Shown one piece after another: positions 6,933 to 17,494 of a DNA stretch of 64,000 bases. This DNA comes from Pseudomonas brenneri (GTDB taxonomy: Bacteria > Pseudomonadota > Gammaproteobacteria > Pseudomonadales > Pseudomonadaceae). How positions within the stretch are numbered: position 1 is the first letter of the stretch; the number at the start of each line of letters is the position of its first letter. A program made the position numbers and the translations under genes. Location of the stretch: positions 1 to 64,000 of the forward strand of contig NZ_VFIL01000004.1 of NCBI RefSeq assembly GCF_007858285.1, given 5' to 3'. The notes below the pieces were generated by a model. The model did not search any database and was not told the origin of the DNA. It was given only the letters and a program-made list of their open reading frames with translations.

Positions 6933-8219
6933 ATGCCCACGGTCGCCGACCCGATCCACGCGCTGTACCACAAGATCACCTGGAAGCTGATTCCCTTCCT
7001 GTGCTTTTGCTACCTGGCTGCCTACCTGGACCGGATCAATATCGGTTTTGCCAAGTTGCAGATGCAAGACCAGTTGCAGTTCAGCGAAACCGCGTTCGGC
7101 CTGGGCGCCGGTCTGTTTTTTGTCGGCTATATCCTGTTTGAAGTGCCGAGCAACCTGATCCTGGAACGCGTCGGCGCGCGGATCTGGATCGCCCGCATCA
7201 TGATCACCTGGGGCCTGCTCTCGGCCTGCACGCTGCTGGTCACCTCGACCACCCAGTTCTATGTGCTGCGGTTTTTGCTGGGTGTCGCCGAGGCAGGATT
7301 CCTGCCGGGGGTGTTGTATTACCTGACCACCTGGTTCCCCACCCATCGCCGGGGGCGGGTCATTGCGCTGTTCATGATCGGCCTGCCGCTGTCCAGTGTG
7401 ATTGGCGGGCCGTTGTCCGGCTGGATCATGAGCCACTTCGACCAGATGGGCGGCCTGCGCGGCTGGCAATGGCTGTTCCTGCTTGAAGCGTTACCCAGCG
7501 TGCTGTTGGGAGTGCTGGCATTCTGGGCGCTGCCCAATACCTATCACCAGGCCAAATGGTTGTCCGCCGCAGAAAAGGCCTTGCTGCAAGAGCAGTTGCG
7601 CGCCGATGACAGCCACGCCAGCCACAGCCCACGGCGCTTTCGTGATGGGTTCTTTAACCTCAAGGTGTGGATGCTCGGCGGCATCGACTTCTCGATCCTG
7701 CTCAGTGCCTATGCCATGGGTTTCTGGATGCCGACCCTGATCCGCAACGCCGGGATCAGCGACACCTTCCATATCGGCCTGCTCACCGCCCTGCCCAGTG
7801 TCGCCGCGCTGGCCGGCATACTGCTGATCGGCGCCAGCTCCGACAAATACCGCGAGCGCCGCTGGCACATTATCGTGCCCTTTCTGGTGGGTGCCGTGGC
7901 CATGGCCAGCAGCACCTTCTTCAGTCATAACGTGGTCGCCACCGTGGCCCTGTTTGCCGTGGCTTCGGCGGCGATCCTCGGCGCCGTGCCGGTGTTTTTC
8001 AGCCTGCCGGCGACGTTCCTCACCGGCACCGCGGCGGCCACCGGCTTTGCCCTGGCCTGTTCCCTGGCGAATATCGCCGGCTTGGTCAGCAACTCGTTGA
8101 TGGGCCTGGCAATCGACGTGACCGGCAGCAGCGCCGGGGCGATGTGGTTCTTTGCCGGGAGCCTGGTACTGAGCTGCTTGCTGGTAATCGCCTTGCCGGC
8201 GAAGTTGGTCAACCGGTAG
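6933..8219 (+). CDS. MFS transporter, anion:cation symporter (tartrate/phthalate-like) family
   Basis: This is a 428-residue, 12-helix inner-membrane transporter of the ACS branch of the major facilitator superfamily. The N-terminal YLDRINIGFAKLQM (about residues 31-44) and FFVGYILFEVPSNLILERVG (about 64-83) are hallmarks of this branch, which imports organic acids such as tartrate, phthalate, galactonate or hydroxyphenylacetate together with protons. The cytoplasmic loop near residues 210-235 is charged, as expected between helices 6 and 7. Substrate cannot be told: no catabolic gene is beside it, since ggt is divergent on the left and nosL is convergent on the right. The ATG at 6933 has only a weak ribosome site. 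Confidence 0.85.
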   Translation: MPTVADPIHALYHKITWKLIPFLCFCYLAAYLDRINIGFAKLQMQDQLQFSETAFGLGAGLFFVGYILFEVPSNLILERVGARIWIARIMITWGLLSACTLLVTSTTQFYVLRFLLGVAEAGFLPGVLYYLTTWFPTHRRGRVIALFMIGLPLSSVIGGPLSGWIMSHFDQMGGLRGWQWLFLLEALPSVLLGVLAFWALPNTYHQAKWLSAAEKALLQEQLRADDSHASHSPRRFRDGFFNLKVWMLGGIDFSILLSAYAMGFWMPTLIRNAGISDTFHIGLLTALPSVAALAGILLIGASSDKYRERRWHIIVPFLVGAVAMASSTFFSHNVVATVALFAVASAAILGAVPVFFSLPATFLTGTAAATGFALACSLANIAGLVSNSLMGLAIDVTGSSAGAMWFFAGSLVLSCLLVIALPAKLVNR

Positions 8220-8256
8220 GAGCGCTCCCACAAGGGGATGCAATATCAGGACAACA

Positions 8257-8760
8257 TCAATGGCCGCTATGGGACATGCCTGCCGGCTGCTGCAACAGCG
8301 CCAGATCTATCTCCTCAAAGCGCAGCACCCGCCCGCCGGTATCCGCCGCGACTTTCTGTGCCACCGCCTGCTCGGCAAACGAGGCCAATACCACGCCCAT
8401 GGCGCCCTTGAGCCCGGTACCGAGCACGTAGTAAGCGGTCTTGGCGTCGATCAAATGTGCATCATCCGGGGTGTCCCAATGGCTGCGCCCCATGTCATGC
8501 ACGTACAGCTTGGACGGCGTGTGATGATTTTCCGGCTGCAACCACCAGCCGAGCATTTCTGCCGTGGAGCAAAACTTCTTCGCCGCCCCCTGCTCCACCA
8601 CCTCGCCCTTGGGCCCCGGGAATTCGCTGATCACCATGCCGCACACATGGCACTCATCCGTCGGATGAAACGCCACCGGCCCATCACCTACGCCCGCCGC
8701 CACCGGCTTTTCACACCCGACCAACAGCAGGCTCAACAGCAACACCAACCCGATTTTCAT
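8257..8760 (-). CDS. nosL: NosL copper chaperone lipoprotein
   Basis: NosL is an outer-membrane-anchored periplasmic lipoprotein that delivers Cu(I) for assembly of the copper centres of nitrous oxide reductase. The product starts with a lipoprotein signal (MKIGLVLLLSLLLVGC, with the lipobox cysteine at residue 16). The metal-binding motif CHVCGM follows soon after. The ATG at 8760 is chosen because GGAG lies nine bases upstream; an ATG at 8766 is only three bases from it. It is the last gene of the nos operon, 25 bp after nosY. Length (167 aa) is normal for the family. Confidence 0.9.
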   Translation of the reverse strand: MKIGLVLLLSLLLVGCEKPVAAGVGDGPVAFHPTDECHVCGMVISEFPGPKGEVVEQGAAKKFCSTAEMLGWWLQPENHHTPSKLYVHDMGRSHWDTPDDAHLIDAKTAYYVLGTGLKGAMGVVLASFAEQAVAQKVAADTGGRVLRFEEIDLALLQQPAGMSHSGH

Positions 8761-8785
8761 GCTCATCTGCTCCACTAATAAAAAC

Positions 8786-9616
8786 TCAGGCTGCGCGCCG
8801 CCCAAACAGCCAATAGGCCCAGGCCAGTGGCCCTGCAACCCATGCCGCCAGGCACAGCCACAACATCGCCGCTGGCACCGCCAGGTCGCCGCCCAGGGCC
8901 ATCACGCCCACCGACGCCGGGCCGGTATCGAAGCCCGACAGGTTGATCAGCCGGTACACATCCGCCGGGTTGAACAGCAATAGCCAGGGCAACAACGTCG
9001 GGCTGAACTGACCCTCGCTAATGACCAGCAGCGCCAGCAATGCCAGGTCGAACACCAGGACAAAAAAGAACCACACGCCCAGGGCCAGCCCGGCCGCCGT
9101 GGACTTCTCTGCCGAGACGGCGCTCAACACATACGCCAGCCCCAGAAAGCCCCAGCCGAGCAAGGTCGAGGTCAGCATGAATCGACCAAAGGCCCAGAGC
9201 AGCAGGCTGAACTCGACATCATCCACCAGCAGCGCAATGGCGAGCATGGCGCAGCCGAATCCAATAAAGGTCGCCAGGGCCAGGATCAACCCATGGCCGA
9301 CGAACTTGCCCAGCAGGATCTGCCCTCGCCCCAGGGGATAAGTAAGCAACAGCAGCAAGGTGCCGCTTTCGTCCTCACCGACAATCGCGTCATAGGCCAG
9401 CAACAACGCAATCAACGGCATCAAGAAGGTTGCCAGGCTGGCCAGGCTGGCGATGGTCGCCGGGATCGAGGTAAAGCCCAGTTGCCCGGACGCCGCCGCG
9501 CCCAGCCAGGCAATGCCGATGGCCAGCACCGCAAACAACAGGCTGATCGCTAACAACCAGCGATTGCGCAGGCCGTCGCTGAACTCCTTGCGGGCCATGT
9601 TCCAGATCGGCGTCAT
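8786..9616 (-). CDS. nosY: NosY, ABC transporter permease for NosZ copper-centre maturation
   Basis: NosY is the membrane permease of the NosDFY complex, which together with NosL matures the Cu-S cluster of N2O reductase. The 276 residues have about six hydrophobic helices. The start [20 protein letters not shown], with an amphipathic helix before the first membrane segment, is typical of this ABC-2 type permease. The ATG at 9616 overlaps the nosF stop in an ATGA junction, so the much longer upstream frame extension is rejected. Neighbours are nosF upstream and nosL downstream. Confidence 0.92.
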   Translation of the reverse strand: MTPIWNMARKEFSDGLRNRWLLAISLLFAVLAIGIAWLGAAASGQLGFTSIPATIASLASLATFLMPLIALLLAYDAIVGEDESGTLLLLLTYPLGRGQILLGKFVGHGLILALATFIGFGCAMLAIALLVDDVEFSLLLWAFGRFMLTSTLLGWGFLGLAYVLSAVSAEKSTAAGLALGVWFFFVLVFDLALLALLVISEGQFSPTLLPWLLLFNPADVYRLINLSGFDTGPASVGVMALGGDLAVPAAMLWLCLAAWVAGPLAWAYWLFGRRAA

Positions 9617-10527
9617 TGGGCGTACTCCACGGGGTTGTCCATGTAATGGCGGTACAGGTCCTCCAGCGACGGCACGATGATTTCCACATCGCTGGGGCTG
9701 TCCTGATCCAGCAACTGACGCAGCAGGTCCAGCTTGTTGCCGTTGAACGCGGCCACTTGCAGGCCTTCCACACCCCAGCGCCGCGTGACGTGGCCAGCCT
9801 CGCTCCAGCGTTTTTGCAAGAGCGCCGCACGCTGCAGGCCACTGCTGCGGATCAGGGTCGGCAGCCCGGCTTCTTCGCGCAAGGCCGCCAGCGTGCCAAG
9901 AGCCAGCAATCGGCCCTGGGTGAGGATCGCCGCACGGTTGATATGCGCCTCCACGCCCGGCAGCACATGGGAGCAAAGGATGATGCTGGTGCCCTGCCCG
10001 CGCAGGCGGTCGAGCAAGCGATACAAATCCTGGGTGGCGATCGGGTCGAGGCCCACGGTGGGCTCGTCGAGCAACAGCAAGCGTGGTTCGCCAAGCAGGG
10101 CCTGGGCCAGCCCGAGGCGCTGGCGCATGCCCTTGGAGTAGGTCTTGACCCGCCGCCGTGCCGCCGCCGTCAGGCCGACGTCTTCCAGCAGGGTCGCGAC
10201 CTGGCTCATCGGCGCGCCCTTGAGCCGGGCAAAATGCTGCAAGGTCTCCAGGCCGCTGAGTTGCGGGTAAAAGGTCACGTTCTCGGGCAGATACCCAAGC
10301 ATGCGGCGCACTTGAGGATCGCTGGGCGCGCGGCCAAACACCCGTACCTGGCCGCTGCTTGCCTGCAACAAACCCAGGATCAGCTTCATGCTGGTGGTCT
10401 TGCCCGCGCCGTTATGACCGAACAGGCCCAGCACCTCCCCCGGCGCCAGGCTCAGGTTCAGGTCATGCAGCACAGTGGCGTGCCCATAACGCTGGGTCAC
10501 ACCTTCGATTTCGACGACAGGCATCAT
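9613..10527 (-). CDS. nosF: NosF, ABC transporter ATPase for NosZ maturation
   Basis: NosF is the cytoplasmic ATPase that powers the NosDFY complex. It has a Walker A motif GHNGAGKTT, the ABC signature [15 protein letters not shown], and Walker [13 protein letters not shown], in order. I place the start at the ATG pair 10527/10524, with AAGGAG five and eight bases upstream. The longer frame to 10683 runs inside nosD and lacks family residues. The start overlaps the nosD stop, and its own stop overlaps the nosY start, so translation of nosDFY is likely coupled. Length 304 is normal. Confidence 0.93.
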   Translation of the reverse strand: MMPVVEIEGVTQRYGHATVLHDLNLSLAPGEVLGLFGHNGAGKTTSMKLILGLLQASSGQVRVFGRAPSDPQVRRMLGYLPENVTFYPQLSGLETLQHFARLKGAPMSQVATLLEDVGLTAAARRRVKTYSKGMRQRLGLAQALLGEPRLLLLDEPTVGLDPIATQDLYRLLDRLRGQGTSIILCSHVLPGVEAHINRAAILTQGRLLALGTLAALREEAGLPTLIRSSGLQRAALLQKRWSEAGHVTRRWGVEGLQVAAFNGNKLDLLRQLLDQDSPSDVEIIVPSLEDLYRHYMDNPVEYAQ

Positions 10528-11804
10528 GCGGGCTCCTTGAGCAGGGATAGCGTGGGGTCTTTCATCAGCGGATGACTGTCCATCACCCCCGGCGACTTGA
10601 TCACCGGAAACGCCCGCTGCACCCAGCGCAGCAACTCGATGCCGGGGCTGTTCATCAACAGGCGCACCTGGGGGTACAGCCACAGCAGGCGGTCGACGTT
10701 ATCGTTAGGCTCATAGGCCACATCCCCCAGGCCATCGTTATTGCGGTCCCAACCCAGGTAGTCGCTCCAGAAATTACCGCGACCATCCGCCGACCACTCC
10801 TGCAAGCGCGTGGCCACGTACTTGACCTGGCGCTGATTGCCGACAAAGGCGTTGCCCGCAATCCGGTTGTCTTCGGAGCCGGCCGTGAGGTGAATGCCCA
10901 CCGCGCTGCGCCCGAAGTGGTTGTGTTCGATGCTGTTGAACAGCGAGTTGTAGATAAACAGCGCCTTGCCTTCGGCACCGGTGATCATGGTGTCGCCCGT
11001 GGTACCGTCGCGCACATCGTTGACGACGTTGTCGCGCAGGGTGGAATAGGTGATGTAGTTCATCAGGATCCCGTAGTTCTGGTCCTGTTCGGAGCGATTG
11101 CCAATCACCGTCAGCTTGCGGCTTTGCATCAGGGCGTAGCCAGTGCGGGTGCGGCGGGTGATGTTGCCCAGCACCTGGTTGTCGTTGGCGAACATGTAGT
11201 GGATGCCGTAGCGCAGGTCTTCCAGGGTGTTGCCTTGCAGCAGGTTACCGTTGGAGGTGTCGATGTAGATGCCATCGCGGGCATCCCGCACCTGGTTGCC
11301 AATCACCCGCGCGCCCTTGACCGCGTACAGGTGGATGCCATTGCCCCGGTCCTGGGAGCGCATCGCCGGGTCGCCCTGGATCTGGTTGTCGATCACGCTC
11401 ACATCCGCCGTGCCATCGACCCACACACCAAAACCCTGGCCGCGCATGTGGTTGCCCTTGATCACGGCACCGTGGGCCTTGGGCTGGATGAAGATCGCCG
11501 CATTCATCGCGGTGAGGTCATGGCCCCAATCAAGGAAGGTACAGCCCTCGACGGTGACGTCGGGCGCGTTGATCAACAGGCCGTTGCCCAAGCCCTGGCT
11601 ATGGATCACCGCACCGGGTTCGCAGGTCAGTTGCAGGGCTTGGTCGATGCTGAAAGAGCCCTGGTAGTCGCCGACGGGCAGGCGCCAGTGGTGCGGGCCT
11701 GCGGCGACCAACGGCAAGTCGGTGATGGGCAATACAGCGGCACTGGTTATGGCCGAAGACAGCAGCCACACAAACCCGGTCAATAACGTGAGGGGTCGAG
11801 CCAC
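10524..11804 (-). CDS. nosD: NosD, periplasmic beta-helix protein for NosZ copper-centre assembly
   Basis: NosD is the periplasmic component of the NosDFY copper/sulfur centre maturation complex. The protein has a signal peptide followed by a right-handed parallel beta-helix with repeated N-x-I/V-x-x-N rungs (for example [20 protein letters not shown] then [19 protein letters not shown]), the CASH/carbohydrate-binding repeat type. I choose a GTG start at 11804 ([11 protein letters not shown]) because AAAGGAA lies about seven bases upstream and it gives a clean signal peptide; an ATG at 11846 would put charged residues ahead of it. A REP palindrome sits between nosZ and nosD. Confidence 0.9.
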   Translation of the reverse strand: MARPLTLLTGFVWLLSSAITSAAVLPITDLPLVAAGPHHWRLPVGDYQGSFSIDQALQLTCEPGAVIHSQGLGNGLLINAPDVTVEGCTFLDWGHDLTAMNAAIFIQPKAHGAVIKGNHMRGQGFGVWVDGTADVSVIDNQIQGDPAMRSQDRGNGIHLYAVKGARVIGNQVRDARDGIYIDTSNGNLLQGNTLEDLRYGIHYMFANDNQVLGNITRRTRTGYALMQSRKLTVIGNRSEQDQNYGILMNYITYSTLRDNVVNDVRDGTTGDTMITGAEGKALFIYNSLFNSIEHNHFGRSAVGIHLTAGSEDNRIAGNAFVGNQRQVKYVATRLQEWSADGRGNFWSDYLGWDRNNDGLGDVAYEPNDNVDRLLWLYPQVRLLMNSPGIELLRWVQRAFPVIKSPGVMDSHPLMKDPTLSLLKEPA

Positions 11805-11854
11805 GGAGTATTCCTTTTGATCAAAGCCCAATCTATGGAGCGACACAGATCTAG

Positions 11855-11943
11855 TGTGGGAGCGGGCTTGCTCGCGAAAGCGGTGGGTCAGTCAAGTAAT
11901 TCCTGGCCGGCACACCGCTTTCGCGAGCAAGCCCGCTCCCACA
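11855..11943. repeat. REP/BIME palindrome between nosZ and nosD
   Basis: Two facing REP units (TGTGGGAGCGGGCTTGCTCG and its inverse) enclose a short spacer that includes GCGGTGGGTCAGTC, a sequence also present in the 34305 palindrome. It lies inside the nos operon, in the 156-bp nosZ-nosD gap, where such elements can act as mRNA stabilisers or attenuators. Confidence 0.85.
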
Positions 11944-11960
11944 TTGGTGGGCGCTCGCCG

Positions 11961-13883
11961 TTAGGTCCGCTCGACCAACATCCGCCCTACCATCTCCATA
12001 TGCAGCGCATGGCAGAACCAGCTGCAGTAGTACCAATGCAGCCCCGGCTTGTCGGCGATGAAGGTGATGGAAGAGGTCTGCTGCGGGCTGATTTCCATGC
12101 TCACGCCATGGTTGGTCATGACAAAGCCGTGGGTCACGTCCTCGATCTGGTCGATATTGGTGATGGTCACGGTGACTTCATCGCCATGCTTGACGGTGAA
12201 CTCGGTCAGGCCGTAGGTCGGCGCCATGGAGGTCATGTACACCCGCACTTTCTTGCCGTCACGGATCACCTTGTTATCGGTCTCCAGCTTGATCCCGTCC
12301 TTGGCCGCGATGGCCACGGTTTCGGCAAAGAACGGGTCGTTGCGTTCCCAGATCTTCTTGGTCTTGATCTGGTCGCGCCGCGCCATTACGCAGTCGTGGG
12401 GTTCGGCGAAGGTCGGACCGTCGTGGACCAGTTTCATTTCATCGCCCGAGATGTCGATCAACTGGTCGTTTTCCGGGTGCAACGGGCCGGTGGGCAGGAA
12501 GCGGTCCTTGGAGAACTTGCTGAGCACCACCAGCCATTGGCCGTCGGCGTCCCGGGTTTCGGTCAGCGAGGCGTGGTTGTGGCCTGGTTGGTAGTGCACA
12601 TCGAGCTTCTGCTTGATGTAGTTGACCTTCTCGCCGCCATAGGCGCGGATGGCTTCGGCGATGTTCCACTTCACCACCTGGCTGTCGATAAACAGCGTGG
12701 TGTAGGCAAAGCCCCGGCCATCGTAGGTGGTGTGCAGCGGCCCCAGGCCCAGTTCCGGCTCGCCGACCACCACGCCGCGCGGGTCCTTGATCTTGTCGCT
12801 GAACAGGTCGTCGAGCTTGTCGATGGCGATGATGGTGCAAGTCGGTGACAGCTTGCCGTTGGCGATAAAGTACTTACCGTCCGGCGAGGTGTTGCAGCCG
12901 TGGGGGTTCTTCGGCACCGGGATGTAACGGGTGAATTCGCTGTCCTTGCCATCGTCGCCCTTGCGCCCGTCCACCACCGGCACCTTGACACCATCGAGGT
13001 TGATGAACTTGCCGGCCTTGATCGCCGCTTCGATGCGCGGGATGTTGAACACCACTACCCAGTCACGCTCGTTGCGCATCATGCCACCCAGGTCGGACGC
13101 CTTCTCCGAGTTGTAGCAAGTGGCCGCGGCGTATTTGCCGGTGTAGTCCATGTCGGCGTTGTCGAGGTTGCCGTCGACGATGACCTGGAAGGCCATTTCC
13201 ATTTTTTCCGCGTCGATGGCGTTGAACATAGTGAAGCTGTTTTTGTCTTGCAGATCGAAGGTGTGGCCGTCATTGGGGTGCGGGATGATGAACTCGGCGT
13301 TGCAAAAAACGTACTTGGTGTACGGCACTTTTTGCAGGCGCAGGCCGTGGATCGCCTGGGCGTTGGGCACCGTGACAATCTTGTCGCACTTCATGATGTC
13401 CAGGCGGATCCGCGCCACGCGGGTGTTGGCCTTGTCATTGATAAACAGGTATTTGCCGTCGTAGCGGCCATCGGTGGTGGACAAGTGCGGGTGGTGGCAG
13501 TCGCCGTTCTGGTACTTGGCACCCTCGCCTAGGATGCGCTTGCTCTCGTTGGTCAGGCCCCAGCCAGTGGCCGAGTCGACGTTGAACACCGGGATGCGCA
13601 TCAGTTCGCGCATCGACGGCACACCCAGCACCCGCACTTCGCCTTGGTGGCCGCCGCTCCAGAAACCGTAGTACTGGTCCAACTCACCCGGCCCCACGTG
13701 GATCTTCGACTTGGCTTCCTTGGCCGCCGCCGCAAAGGACTCGCGGGTAAATACCGTGCCGCCAAGGGCCGTGGCCCCGGCCAGTACTGCACCGGTGACT
13801 GCGCCAGTGCCAAGGAAACCACGCCGGCTCAGGCCTTCGGGTTCCGGGGTGGCCCCGGCTGTTTTCGATTCGCTGTCGTTCAT
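11961..13883 (-). CDS. nosZ: Nitrous oxide reductase, TAT-dependent (clade I)
   Basis: NosZ reduces N2O to N2 in the periplasm, using the CuA electron-entry centre and the CuZ catalytic cluster. The N-terminal SRRGFLG motif followed by a hydrophobic stretch is a twin-arginine signal, which marks clade I NosZ. The C-terminal cupredoxin domain ends in the CuA pattern C-x3-C-x3-H-x2-M ([14 protein letters not shown]). The start is the ATG at 13883 (MNDSESK), with GGAG eight bases upstream; an upstream extension to 13925 lacks support. Length 640 fits. It follows nosR by 38 bp and is the main structural gene of the operon. Confidence 0.96.
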   Translation of the reverse strand: MNDSESKTAGATPEPEGLSRRGFLGTGAVTGAVLAGATALGGTVFTRESFAAAAKEAKSKIHVGPGELDQYYGFWSGGHQGEVRVLGVPSMRELMRIPVFNVDSATGWGLTNESKRILGEGAKYQNGDCHHPHLSTTDGRYDGKYLFINDKANTRVARIRLDIMKCDKIVTVPNAQAIHGLRLQKVPYTKYVFCNAEFIIPHPNDGHTFDLQDKNSFTMFNAIDAEKMEMAFQVIVDGNLDNADMDYTGKYAAATCYNSEKASDLGGMMRNERDWVVVFNIPRIEAAIKAGKFINLDGVKVPVVDGRKGDDGKDSEFTRYIPVPKNPHGCNTSPDGKYFIANGKLSPTCTIIAIDKLDDLFSDKIKDPRGVVVGEPELGLGPLHTTYDGRGFAYTTLFIDSQVVKWNIAEAIRAYGGEKVNYIKQKLDVHYQPGHNHASLTETRDADGQWLVVLSKFSKDRFLPTGPLHPENDQLIDISGDEMKLVHDGPTFAEPHDCVMARRDQIKTKKIWERNDPFFAETVAIAAKDGIKLETDNKVIRDGKKVRVYMTSMAPTYGLTEFTVKHGDEVTVTITNIDQIEDVTHGFVMTNHGVSMEISPQQTSSITFIADKPGLHWYYCSWFCHALHMEMVGRMLVERT

Positions 13884-13921
13884 GATGTGCTCCAGAGGGG
13901 AAAAGTGGGTGCCCAAGGCCG

Positions 13922-16102
13922 TCATTCAGGCACCGCCACCTGCACCACCGGGATCAATTGCCCGGTGGTGGGTGCGGCCTTGTTGCGTTTTTTGCGCTTG
14001 TTGATCAGGGGCGGGCATTTGTGGTCGTTGTGCCAGGTCATCTGGCAGTCGAGGCAGTAGTGGCATTCATTGGCGTTGATATGACCGTCGGGGTGGATCG
14101 CCTGGATCTCGCACTCCTTGGCGCACAACTGGCACGGATCGCCGCATTCTTTGCGCCGCTTGAGCCAGTCGAACAGGCGGAACTTGCTCGGGATTGCCAA
14201 CGCCGCGCCCAGCGGGCAGACATAGCGGCAATAGACCTTGCGCGTGAAGATGTTGATCACCAACAGCGCCAGTGCATAGGCCACGAACCACCACTGGCGG
14301 TCGAAATGAAGGGTAATCGCAGTCTTGAATGGCTCCACTTCGGCAAAGCGTTCGGCGGTGGCCATCGACTCCAGGGACAGGCCAAACAGCCCCAGCAGGA
14401 TCAAATACTTGATCGCCCACAGCCGCTCATGCACGGCAAACGGCAGCTCGAACTGGCGCACCTTGAGCTTGCGTGCCGCCTCGTTGATCAGCTCCTGCAA
14501 GGCACCAAATGGACACAGCCAGCCACAGAACACCCCGCGCCCCCACAGCAGGATGCTCGCGGCGGTAAAGACCCAAAGCATGAAGATCAGCGGATCGGTG
14601 AGGAACAGCTCCCAGCGGAACTGCTGGAACAGCGCATGCACAAAGGTCAGCACATTGACCACCGACAACTGCCCCAGGGCGTACCAGCCGATAAACACCA
14701 CGGTAAACAGCAGATACCCGCGACGCACCCAGTGCAGCAGGCGCGGGCGCCGGGCCAGGCTGTCCTGCAGGAACAGAATCACCGTCAACACCGCCAGGGC
14801 AGCGCCCAGCACCAGGATCTGGAACTGCTTCTGGTACCAGATCGTCAGCCACATCGGCCGGTTGGCTTCGTCGATGGCGGCCTGTTCAGCGGCGGTCGGC
14901 AAGGGCCGCTCCAGATAGGCCTCGGGCATCTGGTAGGGCAATTCAAAGCTGGTGAAGGTGCCGCTGACCGGACCGGTCTGGCGCCGCACCAGCAGCTCCA
15001 GGGTCCAGGCCGAACCCGGATCGAATTTCGCCTGGGGCCGCACGATAAACAGCGACATTTCATCGAACTCGGGCATGCCCTCGGCAAACAGGTCGTACAG
15101 CCGCTGGTGGTCCATATCGCGAAAGCTGATGACATTGCCGAACTGGCGCAACTGCACCCGATCAAAAATCCCGCCGCGCACGTAGCCCGAACCCTTGAAT
15201 GAAAACAAGCCTCGCCCCAGCACCGCGATGGCCTGCTCACCAGGCTTGAGGCCCTGCATCAACACTCGGTATTGCGCCTCGCCCAACAGGTTGCGGCCAA
15301 TACTCGGTGCGTTGAGATCAGCGACATACAAGTCGATAAACGTCTCGTCGCCCTGCCCCGGCCCCGCCACCTCGACGCCCTCAGCCTCGGTGCCCTTGAA
15401 CGCCTCATCCACCTGCCCACGCGTCAGATGCAGGCGGCGCACTGCGCCATTGCCGGTCAACTGTGCCCAACTGGCGGGTTCAAACAGGTCGCTGCGTACC
15501 AGGGCGATTCTCTGCGCAGTGCTGGCCTTGTCCTCGATCAGCTTGAGCGACACCGCCACTTCATGGGCCGCCCGCATGATCACTTCATTGACCACCATCG
15601 CCGTCACCGTGGCGCCGGCCACCGCATCCACGGTCACCGCCTGGCTGTCGCTGGAGCGCCCCACCACCACCCGCTGCTTGACGTTGATCCCGCTGTAGCG
15701 GGCGGTGAAATCATGCAACTTGGCCTCGGGAATGCCGATCAGCAGAATCGGTTCGTGGTGCTCCAGCACATAAGCATCACGGATCACCCCGGCCGGATCG
15801 AGGATCACCTGGGTGTTGATCGGTTTACCGGAATAGGCCGGGATATCCACCACATCCAGACTCTGGAACACATAGCCAATGACCACACCTTTGGCCGACA
15901 GCGTGCGTACCTTGAACTGGCCTTCGGGGCCGGAGATGGCGTCTGCCTGCGGGAAGATCTTGTCGATGCGTTGCTGCTCGATCGCGCCGTAGGTCTTGGC
16001 CTGGGCCGGGCCAGCCAGGCTGAACAGCAGTACCAGCACTACCAGCCAGGTGACAGGACTTGCAGCCAGAGTAGCGAGGGTCGAGGGCTTGGGGCGGTTC
16101 AT
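13922..16102 (-). CDS. nosR: NosR, membrane flavo-iron-sulfur protein for N2O reduction
   Basis: NosR is an integral membrane protein needed for nosZ expression and for electron supply to NosZ. The 726 residues comprise a signal/membrane segment, a periplasmic FMN-binding domain with the flavinylation-type stretch DAVAGATVT (about residues 158-166), several helices between about residues 420 and 620, and a cytoplasmic polyferredoxin end with [28 protein letters not shown] and CHYCLDC clusters. Covalent FMN attachment normally needs an ApbE/NosX enzyme, which is not encoded in this cluster. It is the first gene of the operon, behind an ANR/DNR box at 16168. Confidence 0.95.
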   Translation of the reverse strand: MNRPKPSTLATLAASPVTWLVVLVLLFSLAGPAQAKTYGAIEQQRIDKIFPQADAISGPEGQFKVRTLSAKGVVIGYVFQSLDVVDIPAYSGKPINTQVILDPAGVIRDAYVLEHHEPILLIGIPEAKLHDFTARYSGINVKQRVVVGRSSDSQAVTVDAVAGATVTAMVVNEVIMRAAHEVAVSLKLIEDKASTAQRIALVRSDLFEPASWAQLTGNGAVRRLHLTRGQVDEAFKGTEAEGVEVAGPGQGDETFIDLYVADLNAPSIGRNLLGEAQYRVLMQGLKPGEQAIAVLGRGLFSFKGSGYVRGGIFDRVQLRQFGNVISFRDMDHQRLYDLFAEGMPEFDEMSLFIVRPQAKFDPGSAWTLELLVRRQTGPVSGTFTSFELPYQMPEAYLERPLPTAAEQAAIDEANRPMWLTIWYQKQFQILVLGAALAVLTVILFLQDSLARRPRLLHWVRRGYLLFTVVFIGWYALGQLSVVNVLTFVHALFQQFRWELFLTDPLIFMLWVFTAASILLWGRGVFCGWLCPFGALQELINEAARKLKVRQFELPFAVHERLWAIKYLILLGLFGLSLESMATAERFAEVEPFKTAITLHFDRQWWFVAYALALLVINIFTRKVYCRYVCPLGAALAIPSKFRLFDWLKRRKECGDPCQLCAKECEIQAIHPDGHINANECHYCLDCQMTWHNDHKCPPLINKRKKRNKAAPTTGQLIPVVQVAVPE

Positions 16103-16167
16103 GGGCTCACTGACTTCAACGGCCGGAATATGAAGTCGATGGTAGGTGGCAGGTGGCCAGTGAGCCC

Positions 16168-16181
16168 TTGATTGAAATCAA
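16168..16181 (-). promoter_or_regulatory. ANR/DNR (FNR-type) box of the nos operon
   Basis: TTGAT-TGAA-ATCAA is a perfect FNR-type palindrome, 65 bp upstream of the nosR ATG. Counting 41.5 bases toward nosR predicts a start of transcription near 16133, with TACCAT (minus strand, 16139-16144) as a plausible -10. This is the layout expected for activation by ANR or the NO-responsive DNR when oxygen is low. Confidence 0.85.
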
Positions 16182-16213
16182 GTCTGGGGAGGGTGCGGCG
16201 TTAGGGCGCGGGG

Positions 16214-17494
16214 CTACATCCCCAACCAACCCGGCAGCGCCAGTGAGATAAATGGCACGTACGTCACCAGGATCAGGAACGCCAACAGGATCATCAACCA
16301 CGGCATCGCGGCGCGGATGGTCTGGCCCAGGGTCAGGCCGGTCACCGCCGAGGTCACGAACAGGTTCAACCCTACGGGTGGGTGCACCAGGCCGATCTCC
16401 ATGTTCACCACCATCACAATCCCCAGGTGAATCGGGTCGATGCCCAGCTTCATCGCAATCGGGAAGAAGATCGGCGCCAGGATCAGCACAATCGCCGATG
16501 GTTCCATAAAACTGCCAGCGATCAATAGCACCACGTTGACCATCAGCAAAAAGCCAATCGGGGTCAGCCCTTCGGAAATGACCCAAGCCGTGATTTCCTG
16601 CGGGATCTGCTCGGTGGTCAGGACATGGGCAAACAGCATGGCGTTGGCGATGATGAACATCAGCATGATCGACAGGCGCCCAGACTCCAGCAGTACTTTG
16701 GGGCAGTCCTTGAGGCGCATGTCCTTGTACACGAACAACGCGACAAACGCCGAGTACACCGCCGCCACGGCTGCCGCTTCAGTGGGGGTGAACATCCCGC
16801 TGTAGATACCGCCCAGGATGATCACCAACAGCAACAGGCCCCAGAACGCGCGGCGGGCACAGCCCAGCCACTGGCTGAACGTCGCCCGGGGCTGGGCCGG
16901 CAGCTTCTTGATCCGCGCCACGATGTAGATCGCGATCATCAGCATCAGGCCCAGCAGCAAGCCCGGGATCACCCCGGCCATGAACAGTTTGCCCACGGAA
17001 GTTTCCGTCGCCGCCGAGTACACCACCATCACGATCGAGGGCGGAATCAGGATCCCCAGGGTCCCGGCATTACAGATGATCCCGGCACCGAACTCCTTGG
17101 GGTAACCAGAGCGCACCATGCCGGCCACGGCAATCGACCCCACCGCTGCCACCGTCGCCGGCGATGAACCGGACAACGCGGCAAACAGCATGCAGGCCAG
17201 TACTGCCGCAATCGCCAGGCCACCGCGGATATGCCCGACACAGGCGTTGGCAAAATCGATCAGGCGTTGCGCCACCCCACCGGTGGTCATGAACGCCCCC
17301 GACAGCAGGAAGAACGGAATCGCCAGGAAGGTATAGGCGTCGCTGGTTTCGAACAGCTTGATCGCCAGGGAACTCAAGGAATCCTGGCTGAACATCAGGA
17401 TCGACATCGCGCCCGACAAGCCCAGGGAAATGGCGATGGGCACGCCGAGAAACATAAACACCAACAGCAGCAAAAACAGGCAGAGAACGGCCAT
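16214..17494 (-). CDS. TRAP transporter large permease (DctM type), itaconate cluster
   Basis: This is the 12-helix large membrane subunit of a tripartite ATP-independent periplasmic transporter, which takes up small carboxylates using the sodium gradient. The 426 residues begin MAVLCLFLLLLVFMFLGVPI and include IPFFLLSGAFM and LIPPSIVMVVY, all typical of DctM. Its ATG overlaps the dctQ stop, and it is the last gene of the dctP-dctQ-dctM set. The position next to ccl, ict and ich, equivalent as I recall to PA0886 of P. aeruginosa, suggests itaconate or a related C5 dicarboxylate as substrate. That substrate call is inference. Confidence 0.9.
   Translation of the reverse strand: MAVLCLFLLLLVFMFLGVPIAISLGLSGAMSILMFSQDSLSSLAIKLFETSDAYTFLAIPFFLLSGAFMTTGGVAQRLIDFANACVGHIRGGLAIAAVLACMLFAALSGSSPATVAAVGSIAVAGMVRSGYPKEFGAGIICNAGTLGILIPPSIVMVVYSAATETSVGKLFMAGVIPGLLLGLMLMIAIYIVARIKKLPAQPRATFSQWLGCARRAFWGLLLLVIILGGIYSGMFTPTEAAAVAAVYSAFVALFVYKDMRLKDCPKVLLESGRLSIMLMFIIANAMLFAHVLTTEQIPQEITAWVISEGLTPIGFLLMVNVVLLIAGSFMEPSAIVLILAPIFFPIAMKLGIDPIHLGIVMVVNMEIGLVHPPVGLNLFVTSAVTGLTLGQTIRAAMPWLMILLAFLILVTYVPFISLALPGWLGM

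Noticed and set aside
10572..11786. 404-residue open frame on the plus strand across nosD
   Set aside because: It is a shadow of nosD, rich in V, H, Q and A and without motifs.
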